Shown: in pieces, positions 41,450-50,513 of the stretch
Position numbering within the stretch: position 1 is the stretch's first letter
How the letters are laid out: the number at the start of each line of letters is the position of its first letter
Source: Nonlabens xylanidelens
Lineage (GTDB): Bacteria; Bacteroidota; Bacteroidia; Flavobacteriales; Flavobacteriaceae
NCBI RefSeq assembly: GCF_002934445.1
Contig: NZ_PTJE01000001.1
Location: forward strand, 682,001-746,000
Length of the DNA: 64,000 nt
Reading direction: 5' to 3'
The notes under the pieces: generated by a model
Told to the model about the DNA's origin: nothing
What the model saw: only the letters and a program-made list of their open reading frames with translations
Databases searched by the model: none
Made by a program: the position numbers and the translations under genes

Positions 41450-43037
41450 GGTTGTAAACTCTGTCCCAATTAGGTTTTAATTCTACTACTTCAGGATGGT
41501 AAACTACCTTTTCTGGTTGTATGCCTTTTAAGAAATTACCTGCATCATATTTGCCATTTCGGTTAGTGTCATAAACGACTCTTATATAATAATTTCCAGG
41601 GTTAAGATAGAAGAAGTTATAAGTTCCATTCTTATCAACTGACTGTTGTAATTCTATACTCAAATCTTTTTTTGTAATTTGAATAAGAATAGGGAATTCT
41701 CCTGTATTATTTATAGTAACACTTATATTACCTAAAGATGTTGATTTTACTGTGTTAAAATTATAGCTTAAAGTATCTGTGTTTTTCTCACCATAAAAAT
41801 CTGTTACAGCACCTGGAAAAAGGGTTAGATTATATTTTTGAGACTCTTTTCTTTCAAAGTCTACTACAGCATTATTTTTAAGACTGTCTAACCTTGTGGT
41901 AAAAGATACTTGTAGACTGTCTTTATCAATAAGTTTCATAAAACTGGTGTCCACCTTTTCTATAGGAGTAGATGCTGAAAAGGTAAATGGTTTATTTAGT
42001 GAGAAATCATTGCCTTTTTTTATGCTTAATGTGTCTTTTGTCAGCTCTTTTAAGCGTACTTTAAATTCTTCTTCTTGATTTGAAACTGTTGTACTTATCA
42101 TAACAGAATCTTGCTTGATAACTGGTTGATACCAATATTGTAAGGTGTCTTTCTTTTCTAATTGCGTTAAGCGACTTTTGGTAATTAGTGATTTGTTAGT
42201 AGGTTCTATATTTAAATCGTCTACGTTACCTGTATAACCTACATATAGTCTAGATGGAGCTTGCTGTGTGATTTTTTTAATGCTAGGATCTAGTTCTTGC
42301 TGGTACATGTTAAGTTCATAAACTTTATCACTAGGAATAGTTATATGTTCTGTTATAAAGCCTATTTTATCTCTTGTTACATCAAAGCGTAAATCGTAAT
42401 TCTCTTCTTTGAGAGCTACCATTTTGTAAGTACCTTCTTTAAGGTTTTCCATAGTAAAGGTAGTCAGACTGTCTAGGGTGTTTAGAACATATCGCGGTTG
42501 TTCTTTATATATGATACTATCTGTATATTCTTCATTTACTTCATATAGCAAAACGTTTACAAACTCTTCTGCCTCATAATTTAAGGCATCAGTTATTTTA
42601 CCTTTTAAGGTTAAGGAGTCTATCACGGTCCCAGTACTGAAAACGTATTTAAAAAATGGATATGGATTCCCTTCATTGTTGTCTACTATACTTTGTCCAA
42701 AATTGAAAACATAAGTAGTATTATCTTTTAATGTGTCGGTAATCTCTATAGTTATTTTTCTCGATGGAGTTCCCTGTGGTGTAATAGTAGGACGCGTTTT
42801 TAAAGGCGGTGATATAACCAGTTGTTTTTGTAAATCATTAAGTTTTACAAATTCGTCAAATTCTATCTCGATAATTCGATTCTTGAAATTACGAGTATAA
42901 TTATCTGGATACATACGTAATATTACTGGTGGCTTTTCATCCACTGGACCACCTGTAGGTGAGCCTTTTTTTGCACATTGAACTAGTGTGATGGCTATTA
43001 ATAGAACTGCGAGTATGTTTAAAAGATGTTTTTTCAC
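41436..43037 (-). CDS. Lipoprotein with SbsA-type Ig-like domain
   Basis: This protein of about 533 residues is read from a GTG start at 43037, which gives a proper lipoprotein signal (KKHLLNILAVLLIAITLVQC). An upstream TTG at 43058 is the alternative. Residues about 30-130 form a SbsA-like bacterial Ig domain (PPVILRMYPDNYTRNF, EIEFDEFVKLNDLQKQLVISPP, YVFNFGQSIVDNNEGNP). The rest is beta-rich, with a C-terminal VYDTNRNGKYDAGNFLKGIQPE segment typical of these Bacteroidetes envelope lipoproteins. The function is unknown. Confidence 0.8.
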   Translation of the reverse strand: MKKHLLNILAVLLIAITLVQCAKKGSPTGGPVDEKPPVILRMYPDNYTRNFKNRIIEIEFDEFVKLNDLQKQLVISPPLKTRPTITPQGTPSRKITIEITDTLKDNTTYVFNFGQSIVDNNEGNPYPFFKYVFSTGTVIDSLTLKGKITDALNYEAEEFVNVLLYEVNEEYTDSIIYKEQPRYVLNTLDSLTTFTMENLKEGTYKMVALKEENYDLRFDVTRDKIGFITEHITIPSDKVYELNMYQQELDPSIKKITQQAPSRLYVGYTGNVDDLNIEPTNKSLITKSRLTQLEKKDTLQYWYQPVIKQDSVMISTTVSNQEEEFKVRLKELTKDTLSIKKGNDFSLNKPFTFSASTPIEKVDTSFMKLIDKDSLQVSFTTRLDSLKNNAVVDFERKESQKYNLTLFPGAVTDFYGEKNTDTLSYNFNTVKSTSLGNISVTINNTGEFPILIQITKKDLSIELQQSVDKNGTYNFFYLNPGNYYIRVVYDTNRNGKYDAGNFLKGIQPEKVVYHPEVVELKPNWDRVYNLNLK

Positions 43038-43095
43038 TGGTATATTTAACGTGTGCAATTTAAGATGATTGTTTTAAATTAGGTCTATTAAGTTT

Positions 43096-43103
43096 TAATT
43101 TTG
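43096..43103 (+). promoter_or_regulatory. -7 box very close to the next start codon
   Basis: TAATTTTG fits TAnnTTTG and ends 6 bases before the ATG at 43110, implying a leader of at most about two bases. Confidence 0.5.
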
Positions 43104-43109
43104 CTATTT

Positions 43110-43463
43110 ATGAAGTTTTCTACTCTTTTTGTCCTCACTTTAACCTTCTTAAGTTTATGGAGGTGCGCTAGCGATGTGGATGATGTTGAGGTAAATGGAG
43201 TAGTACTAGATGGTAAAACAAATTTACCGGTGCACAATGCTACTATTAATATGGAATGCTGGTATTATGGTAATAGTCCAGATGAAAGTTATGAAGGCAG
43301 TGTGATTAAATCTGTTAAAACAAATAGGGATGGAACCTATCAATTAACTTTCTCTAAAGGTGCATTTCTTAGTTTTACTATTAATGCATATACATATGAA
43401 GATCAAGACTTCGGAGAATATGTAAATACTGAAGAGGTGAATTTAACCACTAGGTTAAAATAA
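43110..43463 (+). CDS. Small exported protein with carboxypeptidase-regulatory-like fold
   Basis: This 117-residue protein has a lipoprotein-like signal (FLSLWRC, C19) and a single beta-sandwich domain, VNGVVLDGKTNLPVHNATINME followed by VKTNRDGTYQLTFSKGAFLSFTINAY. This is the CarboxypepD_reg-like / peptidase-associated fold common in Bacteroidetes surface proteins. The ATG at 43110 is chosen over an in-frame TTG at 43101, because that TTG lies inside the -7 box. The function is unknown. Confidence 0.7.
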   Translation: MKFSTLFVLTLTFLSLWRCASDVDDVEVNGVVLDGKTNLPVHNATINMECWYYGNSPDESYEGSVIKSVKTNRDGTYQLTFSKGAFLSFTINAYTYEDQDFGEYVNTEEVNLTTRLK

Positions 43464-43499
43464 AAACCCCTTACATCATCTAATGTAAGGGGTTTAATA
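43464..43499. terminator. Bidirectional terminator
   Basis: A 13-bp perfect stem, AAACCCCTTACAT / ATGTAAGGGGTTT (43464-43476 / 43483-43495), between the convergent small lipoprotein gene and clpX. Confidence 0.85.
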
Positions 43500-43518
43500 A
43501 TATATTTAATGAAGTGGT

Positions 43519-44754
43519 TTAACTCACTGCTTTTAATTTTTGAATAGCACTTTTGTCTAATTTAGACGCAGCATACTCTTTCGTAACAACTAATTCTTTA
43601 GTATCTCCACCTGGCATGTCGAACATGGCGTCTGTTAGTATGGCTTCACATAAAGAACGTAGTCCACGAGCTCCTAGCTTATATTCAATAGCCTTTTCTA
43701 CTATATAGGTAAGCGCATCGTCGGTGATTGTGAAATTAATATCATCCATGTCAAACAATTTTTTGTATTGTTTTACTATGGCATTTTTAGGCTCTGTAAG
43801 TATAGCTCTTAACGTATTTGCGTCTAGCGGATTCATGTACGTTAATACAGGTAAACGACCTATGATTTCTGGAATCATCCCAAAATCTTTAATGTCTTTA
43901 GGTATAATATATTGTAAAAGATTATCTTTTTCTACAACCCCATCGTTAGACATACTCGCGCTGAAACCTACTGCCTGCATGTTTAATCGCTTACGTATTA
44001 CTTTTTCAATACCGTCAAAGGCACCACCTGCGATAAACAAGATGTTCTCTGTATTTACCTCGATAAATTTCTGATCGGGATGTTTACGTCCACCTTTAGG
44101 CGGTACGTTTACCACAGTTCCTTCTAGTAATTTAAGAAGTCCTTGTTGTACACCTTCTCCAGACACATCTCTTGTAATAGATGGGTTATCACTCTTGCGA
44201 GCAATTTTATCTACCTCGTCTATAAAAACGATTCCTGTTTGTGCTTTTTCAAGATTATAGTCTGCTGCCTGTAATAATCGAGTTAAGATACTTTCTACAT
44301 CTTCTCCTACATATCCAGCCTCAGTAAGTACCGTTGCATCTACTATGGCAAGAGGCACGTTCAACATTTTTGCAATTGTTTTTGCAATAAGTGTTTTACC
44401 GGTTCCTGTTTGCCCTACCATCATGATGTTAGATTTTTGTATCTCTACATCGTCATCGGTATTTTTTTGTAATAATCTTTTATAATGGTTATAAACCGCT
44501 ACAGACATTACTTTTTTAGTGAACTCTTGCCCTATGATGTATTCATCAAGAAAAGCTTTTATAGCTTTAGGTTTTTTAAGTTCTAATTCTGCACTAGAAA
44601 CTCCAGGTTTATCGACTGTAGTATCTTCGAGAACTATTCCATGAGCCTGCTCTATACAGCGGTCACAAATATGTGCGTCCAGTCCTGCAATAAGCAAATT
44701 AGTTTCTGCTTTATTGCGTCCACAAAAGCTACATTCTAGTTGTTCTTTACTCAT
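43519..44754 (-). CDS. clpX: ATP-dependent Clp protease ATPase subunit ClpX
   Basis: ClpX unfolds tagged proteins and feeds them to ClpP. The 411-residue protein has the N-terminal zinc-binding domain (C8, C11, C30, C33), Walker [14 protein letters not shown], Walker [13 protein letters not shown], the pore loop GYVGEDVE and the sensor 2 region [13 protein letters not shown]. It is the last gene of tig-clpP-clpX and is separated from clpP by 160 bp containing an iterated palindrome in a larger hairpin. Confidence 0.97.
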   Translation of the reverse strand: MSKEQLECSFCGRNKAETNLLIAGLDAHICDRCIEQAHGIVLEDTTVDKPGVSSAELELKKPKAIKAFLDEYIIGQEFTKKVMSVAVYNHYKRLLQKNTDDDVEIQKSNIMMVGQTGTGKTLIAKTIAKMLNVPLAIVDATVLTEAGYVGEDVESILTRLLQAADYNLEKAQTGIVFIDEVDKIARKSDNPSITRDVSGEGVQQGLLKLLEGTVVNVPPKGGRKHPDQKFIEVNTENILFIAGGAFDGIEKVIRKRLNMQAVGFSASMSNDGVVEKDNLLQYIIPKDIKDFGMIPEIIGRLPVLTYMNPLDANTLRAILTEPKNAIVKQYKKLFDMDDINFTITDDALTYIVEKAIEYKLGARGLRSLCEAILTDAMFDMPGGDTKELVVTKEYAASKLDKSAIQKLKAVS

Positions 44755-44866
44755 ATTTCTGTTTTTGACACGATAGTTTGTGTCCTTTTAGATAGGAGTC
44801 GTTTTTCTATAAAGTTAGAAATGCGATTCTTAATTTTAATATAGGCAGTTTAAGTGTTGTGGTTTC

Positions 44867-44882
44867 CGCTTTCGCGAAAGCG
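44867..44882. repeat. Iterated palindrome copy 12 (clpP-clpX gap)
   Basis: Perfect 16-mer within the full 22-bp form (44864-44885) and, uniquely here, inside a longer imperfect inverted repeat with outer arms TTGTGGT / ACCACAA (44857-44894). Confidence 0.95.
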
Positions 44883-44914
44883 GAATAACCACAATTTTAT
44901 TGCAAGAAACGTTC

Positions 44915-45589
44915 TTAGTCTCTTCTTAATACTTCATCGATCATACCGTATGCCTTAGCCTCATCAGCTTTCATCCAGTAATCACGGTCAGAGTCTGCAT
45001 AGACTTTATCATAAGTCTGTCCAGAATGCTTTGCTATGATGGTGTATAATTCTTCTCTAAGTTTTACAACCTCACGTGCTGTTATCTCTATGTCACTAGC
45101 CTGACCTTGCGCCCCACTAGAAACCTGGTGTATCATTACACGACTGTGTGGTAGAGCACTACGCTTACCTTCGGCACCGGCACATAATAAAACAGCTCCC
45201 ATACTTGCAGCCATACCGGTACAGATAGTGGCTACATCTGGCTTTATAAACTGCATCGTGTCATATATACCTAGTCCTGCATAAACACTACCACCTGGTG
45301 AGTTAATGTAGATCTGTATGTCTTTCTTTGCGTCTGCACTTTCTAAGAAAAGCAGTTGCGCCTGTATAATGTTTGCTACTTGATCGTTTACTCCAGTTCC
45401 CATGAAAATGATGCGGTCCATCATTAAACGTGAGAATACGTCAAAGATCGCGATATTCATCTGGCGCTCTTCTATAATGTTAGGAGTAAGATTAGTTGGG
45501 TACATGCTACCCATAATTTTATCGTAATACATAGGATTTACTCCTTGATCTTTTACGGCAAATTTTTCAAATTCTTTAGATATATCCAT
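44915..45589 (-). CDS. clpP: ATP-dependent Clp protease proteolytic subunit ClpP
   Basis: ClpP is the serine peptidase chamber of the Clp protease. The 224-residue protein has the catalytic triad S129 (GMAASMGAVLL), H154 (SRVMIHQVSSGAQGQ) and D203 (SDRDYWM). The N-terminal ~30 residues are longer than in E. coli ClpP and may be a propeptide. The order tig-clpP-clpX is the standard bacterial arrangement, though here terminator- and palindrome-bearing gaps separate the genes. Confidence 0.97.
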   Translation of the reverse strand: MDISKEFEKFAVKDQGVNPMYYDKIMGSMYPTNLTPNIIEERQMNIAIFDVFSRLMMDRIIFMGTGVNDQVANIIQAQLLFLESADAKKDIQIYINSPGGSVYAGLGIYDTMQFIKPDVATICTGMAASMGAVLLCAGAEGKRSALPHSRVMIHQVSSGAQGQASDIEITAREVVKLREELYTIIAKHSGQTYDKVYADSDRDYWMKADEAKAYGMIDEVLRRD

Positions 45590-45611
45590 GTTGTAATGAT
45601 ACTATATGAGT

Positions 45612-45653
45612 GATAAAAAAGGCGTTAACTAATTGATAAAATAGTCAACGCCT
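45612..45653 (-). terminator. Terminator or attenuator between tig and clpP
   Basis: On the minus strand AGGCGTTGACTA pairs with TAGTTAACGCCT (one mismatch) and is followed by T6. It lies 28 bp after the tig stop. Confidence 0.8.
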
Positions 45654-45681
45654 AAAGATATGAATTATTGACAGGAATAAA

Positions 45682-47010
45682 TTATGCTTCGTAAGCTTCT
45701 TTAATGAAGTCTTCGTAAGTCAATTCTTTCTTTTTCAATTTTGCGTTTGCTTTGAAGAAATCTAGCATTTTCTCATTTTGAAGTTGCTCGCTCATGCGTT
45801 TTACTTCTTCTTGATTGCTCATGATACGTGCTACTACACCGTCTACCTCTTCGTCAGTTGCACCGGTATGACCATATTGAGCCATTTGTAAGCGTATCAT
45901 CTTACGAGAATATTCTTGTAGGTCTTCAAACTTTAATTGTAATTCTTCATTGTTTTTTACAATGTTAGATTCAATAAGTTGGTATCTCAATCCTTTTTCA
46001 GAACGCTCGTACTCTGCTGCAGCTTCTTCTTCTGTTAATTGATTCTCGCCATTACTTGCGATCCATCTTTTAAGAAAGTCTGCTGGTAAATCAAATTTTG
46101 TGTTCTCAATAAGTGATTCTGTAACGTCTGTTAATAATTTCTGATCAGTTTGTTGAGCAAATTGTTTCCCTGCGTCTTCACGTAGTTTTTCAACTAGTTC
46201 TTCTGCACTCTTGATAACATCTTTTCCAAAAAGCTTATCAAAGAATTCTTGATTTAGCTCTGCTTTTTCACGCTCGTTAACTTCAGTGATTTCAAAAGTT
46301 ACAGGTATTTCAAGACCGTGTGCTTTATCATGTTCTACTTTAAGAAAATTCATTAGATCGTGATCATCATTAAAAAGACCTTTAGTTTTAAGTTCTAAAG
46401 AGTCGCCTACTTTAGCACCAACAAATTTCTTAAGATTGGTCTTTCCTTTGATCTTTGATGTAGAGAATGTAGCGTCAGAATTGATTTCTTCGTCGTCATT
46501 TCTAAAAACTCCAGTAACTTCATTTCCTTCTTCAACTTCTTTCTTTGCGATTAACTTACCATATTGCTCACGTATGCGATCGATTTGGTCGTTAATAGTT
46601 TTGTCATCAGTTTTGATTTCGTACTGTGTAATGGCTTTTTTAGCTTTTACATCTACATCAAATTCTGGAGCTAGACCTACTTCAAATTCAAAAGTAAAAT
46701 TGTCTTGATCCCAGTCAATGTCTTCTTGAGCCTTAGGAAGTGGGTTTCCTAAAAGATTCATTTTTTCACTGGTGATGAATTTATTAAGTTGAGATTGAGT
46801 CAGTTTATTGATCTCTTCTACTAATACGGGAATGCGGTACTTTTTATTGATAAGGCTAGCAGGTACATGGCCTTTTCTAAAACCAGGTATGTTTGCTGTC
46901 TTGCGGTGAGTTGCAAGTACGTTATCTACTTGGTGGTGATAATCTGCCTTTTCAATTTCTATGGTAATTGTCGCATTTAATGCGTCTGTGTCCGTACGTT
47001 TTATATTCAT
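45682..47010 (-). CDS. tig: Trigger factor
   Basis: This ribosome-bound chaperone folds nascent chains. The 442-residue protein begins with the ribosome-docking domain containing the signature GFRKGHVP (about residues 40-47). A divergent FKBP-like domain (about 150-245) and the helical arms follow. Bacteroidetes trigger factors have weakly conserved prolyl isomerase domains, as seen here. It is the first gene of tig-clpP-clpX with a perfect promoter at 47045-47075. Confidence 0.93.
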   Translation of the reverse strand: MNIKRTDTDALNATITIEIEKADYHHQVDNVLATHRKTANIPGFRKGHVPASLINKKYRIPVLVEEINKLTQSQLNKFITSEKMNLLGNPLPKAQEDIDWDQDNFTFEFEVGLAPEFDVDVKAKKAITQYEIKTDDKTINDQIDRIREQYGKLIAKKEVEEGNEVTGVFRNDDEEINSDATFSTSKIKGKTNLKKFVGAKVGDSLELKTKGLFNDDHDLMNFLKVEHDKAHGLEIPVTFEITEVNEREKAELNQEFFDKLFGKDVIKSAEELVEKLREDAGKQFAQQTDQKLLTDVTESLIENTKFDLPADFLKRWIASNGENQLTEEEAAAEYERSEKGLRYQLIESNIVKNNEELQLKFEDLQEYSRKMIRLQMAQYGHTGATDEEVDGVVARIMSNQEEVKRMSEQLQNEKMLDFFKANAKLKKKELTYEDFIKEAYEA

Positions 47011-47044
47011 TTAAAGACTTTTTTATGCTGTTAAAATTGGGCTG

Positions 47045-47075
47045 CAAAATTAAGCTTTATTTACTAGTTATCAAA
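47045..47075 (-). promoter_or_regulatory. Bacteroidetes-type promoter of tig
   Basis: On the minus strand TTTG (47075-47072), exactly 19 bases, TAATTTTG (47052-47045): an exact consensus match, giving a leader of about 30 nt. Confidence 0.82.
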
Positions 47076-47119
47076 GTGTTTGTCTTATTGCTATTGACCT
47101 ACGTGGTGGTTAGATATTT

Positions 47120-47467
47120 TTAGTTATCTTCTTTGTCTAATAATTTAAAGAGAAAAGATCGTGCCGCTGCGAGTAATAGTGAAAATATAAATGCCCAAAA
47201 TAAACTTGTTACCGTAAAACCGCTTACAAACCAGTCTGCTAGGTAGATAATGATAACGTTTATAAATAATAGAAATATACCTAATGTGACTATAGTTATA
47301 GGTAAGGTTAGTATAACAAGTATGGGTTTTACTATAAAATTTAATATAGATAAGGTAAGGGCAACTAGTATGGCGCTTACATAATTAGTAATACCTATAC
47401 CTGGTAATATTTCTGCCAGTCCCATAACTAGAGCAGCTGTAATAAGTAATTTTATAATGAATCTCAT
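47120..47467 (-). CDS. Four-helix membrane protein of the phage-holin-IV-like family
   Basis: This 115-residue protein is almost entirely hydrophobic, with four membrane segments (about 4-22, 28-46, 50-72 and 85-107), including the family pattern ILNFIVKPILVILTLPITIVTLGIFLLFINVIIIYLAD. The family is named for mycobacteriophage holins but is a widespread chromosomal membrane protein of unknown function. No phage genes are nearby, so a lysis role is unlikely. Confidence 0.85.
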   Translation of the reverse strand: MRFIIKLLITAALVMGLAEILPGIGITNYVSAILVALTLSILNFIVKPILVILTLPITIVTLGIFLLFINVIIIYLADWFVSGFTVTSLFWAFIFSLLLAAARSFLFKLLDKEDN

Positions 47468-47484
47468 AATATAGAATTTGTGTA

Positions 47485-47525
47485 AAAATAAAAAATCTGC
47501 TGAAGAACGAGCCTTCAGCAGATTT
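47485..47525 (-). terminator. Terminator of the SGNH lipoprotein gene
   Basis: A 13-bp perfect stem, AAATCTGCTGAAG / CTTCAGCAGATTT (47493-47505 / 47513-47525), followed on the minus strand by TTATTTTTA. Confidence 0.88.
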
Positions 47526-47547
47526 ATATAGAAATTATATGCTCTGT

Positions 47548-49146
47548 TTATTGAGCAGAATCACTTAGTTGAATAGAATCATAAGCACCTATGTCTACTT
47601 TAGGTAAAGTAGAGCTGTATTGTGCGTTGATAGCATCTATTATAGTGTTTGCGGTTAATGCATAACCTCTAGCTGTAGGGTGAACACCATCTAGTGAAAA
47701 AGCACCACCTGAAGCATATGTAGAAGTTAAAACGCCACCGTTATAAGAAATCCCTGTAGTAGCTACTGTAGAAAGTTCTGTACGTACGTCAACATATGCA
47801 AGACCATTTGCAGCAGCAAGTGCTTCTATAGTTGCGTTATATGCAGTTTGTGCAGTTGTTATTCTATCTTGCTCATCTTGGGTAAGTACCCACTGGTCTT
47901 CAAGAGGGAAAGTAACACCGTTAATAGAAAGTTGTCCAGCAGTAGCAGCGTCTAAACCAGCTCCTGTAAGTTGTGCAAAACGAGCTGCGTTTAACTCACC
48001 GATAACTGTCTGACTTGTAAAAGTTAATAAATCTGTAGCGTTAGCTTGTCTTGCCTGACCAAATTGTTGTCCGAATAGAGTAGCTGTAGCAGCGTCTAAT
48101 CCGCCACCTATTAAAACTTGCGTTAATTGTGCAGATAAGTCTGTTAATGACTCATCGTTAATTACTACAGCACTTGCAGCAGTTTGAGAAAAAGTAATTG
48201 ATCTTTCTGGAACACCTAAAAATGCAAACGCTTGATTTAGACCAGCAAATGTTGCGTTTAAAGTAGGTATCTGAGGACCGAATGTAGGGCTTGCAGGGCT
48301 TAATGGAGCAAATGGTACCGTTGTAAAGAAAGGAATAGAAGTAACATCTGGAATGTTAACTAGAGCTCCTTTTGCACCGTTTGCAGTAAGTCCAGCAACT
48401 AATTGTTGGTACACGGCAGCAAATACATTATTGTTAGTTATACTGTTGTCTCCTTGTGCAGCTGGGTCTATGTTGTTTAATTCGTTGTTATCAACACCTA
48501 ACCCACCGCTAGTAGCATATCCTAATATATCATTATTACCTATCCATAGAGTAAAGAACGTTCCGTTTGCAGCAATCGCATCATCTATTACTGTAGAAGA
48601 TTCTGAGCTAGAAAAACGAGCATAGTATGGGTTTGCAGTACCTGTAGCAACACCAGCTAAAGCACCGTAACCTGGAGCTGCTAGGTGAAATACTCTTGCG
48701 CCTGGAACACCAAAGTTGTTTAATGGTCCGGTAACTTTGTTAGTAATGTCTGTTGTAGGAGTTGCGTCTAGAACAACTGGTCCAGCAGGAGTTCCATTAC
48801 CGTCAGACGCTAGTACAAAACGATTAGGTAGTATTTGTACCCCAGCGGCAAGTAGGCCACCAGCATTATCATTAACGAGTGGTTGATTAAATTCACCACC
48901 ACCAGCAAACTGCATTTGACCTGCAATAATGTTAGGGTAAGAATTTAATTGTCCATTTAGGTACAATGCGTTATCTGCAAATCCTGCCGTTAAAGAGTTT
49001 CCTACAGTTACAAATTTAGAGAAGTCTGCTTCTCCAGATGTGTATACTCCACCATCTTCGATAGCGTTGTCAAATTCGTCATCACAGCCTATTACTGCAG
49101 CACCTGCAAGAAAAAGAGCAATGAATTTTATATTTAAGTTTTTCAT
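47548..49146 (-). CDS. SGNH/GDSL-hydrolase lipoprotein
   Basis: This 532-residue lipoprotein (lipobox VIGC, C21) has an SGNH esterase core. Block I is VTVGNSLTAGF with catalytic S51, block III is LWIGNNDILG, and block V is SLDGVHPTARGY with the catalytic Asp/His pair. A large Ala/Gln/Thr-rich insert separates the blocks. It is probably an outer-membrane esterase or lipase, and it lies 13 bp downstream of a FadL-like porin gene. The two could cooperate in uptake and cleavage of acylated substrates (inference). Confidence 0.88.
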   Translation of the reverse strand: MKNLNIKFIALFLAGAAVIGCDDEFDNAIEDGGVYTSGEADFSKFVTVGNSLTAGFADNALYLNGQLNSYPNIIAGQMQFAGGGEFNQPLVNDNAGGLLAAGVQILPNRFVLASDGNGTPAGPVVLDATPTTDITNKVTGPLNNFGVPGARVFHLAAPGYGALAGVATGTANPYYARFSSSESSTVIDDAIAANGTFFTLWIGNNDILGYATSGGLGVDNNELNNIDPAAQGDNSITNNNVFAAVYQQLVAGLTANGAKGALVNIPDVTSIPFFTTVPFAPLSPASPTFGPQIPTLNATFAGLNQAFAFLGVPERSITFSQTAASAVVINDESLTDLSAQLTQVLIGGGLDAATATLFGQQFGQARQANATDLLTFTSQTVIGELNAARFAQLTGAGLDAATAGQLSINGVTFPLEDQWVLTQDEQDRITTAQTAYNATIEALAAANGLAYVDVRTELSTVATTGISYNGGVLTSTYASGGAFSLDGVHPTARGYALTANTIIDAINAQYSSTLPKVDIGAYDSIQLSDSAQ

Positions 49147-49159
49147 TATTTTATTTTTT

Positions 49160-50410
49160 TTACATGCTATAAGTTATACCTAGACCACCGATAAATGCTG
49201 ATGATTTGTAGGTTCCTGCAAATGGTGCAGTAGTAGTTGCGCCAGTGTCAGAAAAGAAATCATAAGATTCATTAATTTCTTTAAATTGTACAAATAGGAA
49301 TGATGTGTCAATAGATAACTTCGAATTTACTTTGTAAGAAAGACCAAAAGTATAGTTGTTAGAATCATTACGTGGTGTTTCTGGAGCAAAGAATCCAGAT
49401 TGTACAGGAGACTCGTCAAAGTAATAACCACCTCTTACGGTTAATTTTTCAGTAAACTCATATTGAGCACCTAATCTCCATGTAGAAGCATCTTTATAGT
49501 TTCTTGGGTTAATAGAAGCAACACCATTACTAAATTCTAGATCTAGACTGTTGTATTCACTCCATAGAGTTCTATTGTAATCAAAAGCTAGAAGTAATTT
49601 GTCCCATTTATAAGACATTCCTATAGTAAGTTCTGCAGGTAAAGGAAGTGTTGCAGTAAATCCAGTCTCACCATTACTAGGAGTTAATGAACTGTTAGGG
49701 AAGTTTGAGAAAGTAGCAGTACCTTCTGTACTATTAATGTCTATTAAAGAACGGTAGTTGAAACCTAGAGTAAATCTATCGTCTGGAGTAAACATAAGTC
49801 CAGCAGACCAACCCCAAGCCGTAATACCAGAATCTTCTATTTCAATGTTAGAACGAACACCTTCTTCATCAGTTAGTGTTCTACTTGCGTTTCTATTAAA
49901 TGTAACCGCTCCTATAGCTAGGATAGGTCCACCACCTATACTTACACTATCAAATAATTGATAAGATAAAGTAGGCTGAATAAAAATTGCACTTAAGTCT
50001 ATTTCATTAACTAGGTGAGATCCTGCCCAATCAGTAGGCCATGTTACATTACTACCATAAGGTGTGTAGACACCTAAACCTACAGCAAAATCTTCAGATA
50101 CTTTGTAAGTAGCATAAAGATAAATAGGAGTACTAGTTTCACTTTCTGTTTCAAATGTGGTCCCAAATTCTTGATTTTGGTACTTTACATCAGAAAATAC
50201 ACCGAAACCACCGGCGCTTATATTTAATTTGTTTTCCAGGTGTACTATTCCAGCTGGATTAAAGAATAAGATGTCTGCATTATTAACGACAGCGACACCA
50301 GTATGTCCCATTGCTAATTGCGTGTTACTTTGTGTGCTAACACGATATCCACCTGCATAAGCAAACGTAGAGATCAAACAAAGTACAACAAAAACTTTCA
50401 GTTTGTTCAT
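49160..50410 (-). CDS. OmpP1/FadL/TodX family outer-membrane transporter
   Basis: This 416-residue beta barrel has a signal peptide ending AYA|G. The mature start GGYRVSTQSNTQLAMGHTGVAVVNNADILFFNPAGI carries the FadL-type hatch with the conserved NPA motif. FadL proteins let long-chain fatty acids and other hydrophobic compounds cross the outer membrane by lateral diffusion. The start at ATG 50410 is preferred over the TTG two codons upstream. The promoter at 50449-50479 fits well. The downstream SGNH lipoprotein gene is 13 bp away. Confidence 0.9.
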   Translation of the reverse strand: MNKLKVFVVLCLISTFAYAGGYRVSTQSNTQLAMGHTGVAVVNNADILFFNPAGIVHLENKLNISAGGFGVFSDVKYQNQEFGTTFETESETSTPIYLYATYKVSEDFAVGLGVYTPYGSNVTWPTDWAGSHLVNEIDLSAIFIQPTLSYQLFDSVSIGGGPILAIGAVTFNRNASRTLTDEEGVRSNIEIEDSGITAWGWSAGLMFTPDDRFTLGFNYRSLIDINSTEGTATFSNFPNSSLTPSNGETGFTATLPLPAELTIGMSYKWDKLLLAFDYNRTLWSEYNSLDLEFSNGVASINPRNYKDASTWRLGAQYEFTEKLTVRGGYYFDESPVQSGFFAPETPRNDSNNYTFGLSYKVNSKLSIDTSFLFVQFKEINESYDFFSDTGATTTAPFAGTYKSSAFIGGLGITYSM

Positions 50411-50448
50411 AATCAAGGGTTTGAGGTATAAGTTAAATTTGTATGTGT

Positions 50449-50479
50449 CAAATTTAATATTAAATTAATATTACGCAAG
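50449..50479 (-). promoter_or_regulatory. Promoter of the FadL-like gene
   Basis: On the minus strand CTTG (50479-50476), 19 bases, TAAATTTG (50456-50449); the leader would be about 33 nt. Confidence 0.7.
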
Positions 50480-50513
50480 CGTTTTCGTTATTATTATGCA
50501 AGCATAACAACTG

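Noticed and set aside
43101-43109. TTG start for the small lipoprotein gene
   Set aside because: The TTG is part of a -7 promoter box; the ATG at 43110 starts a good signal sequence.
47120-47467. Phage lysis gene (holin-like family)
   Set aside because: No other phage genes nearby; the family is a common chromosomal membrane protein despite its name.
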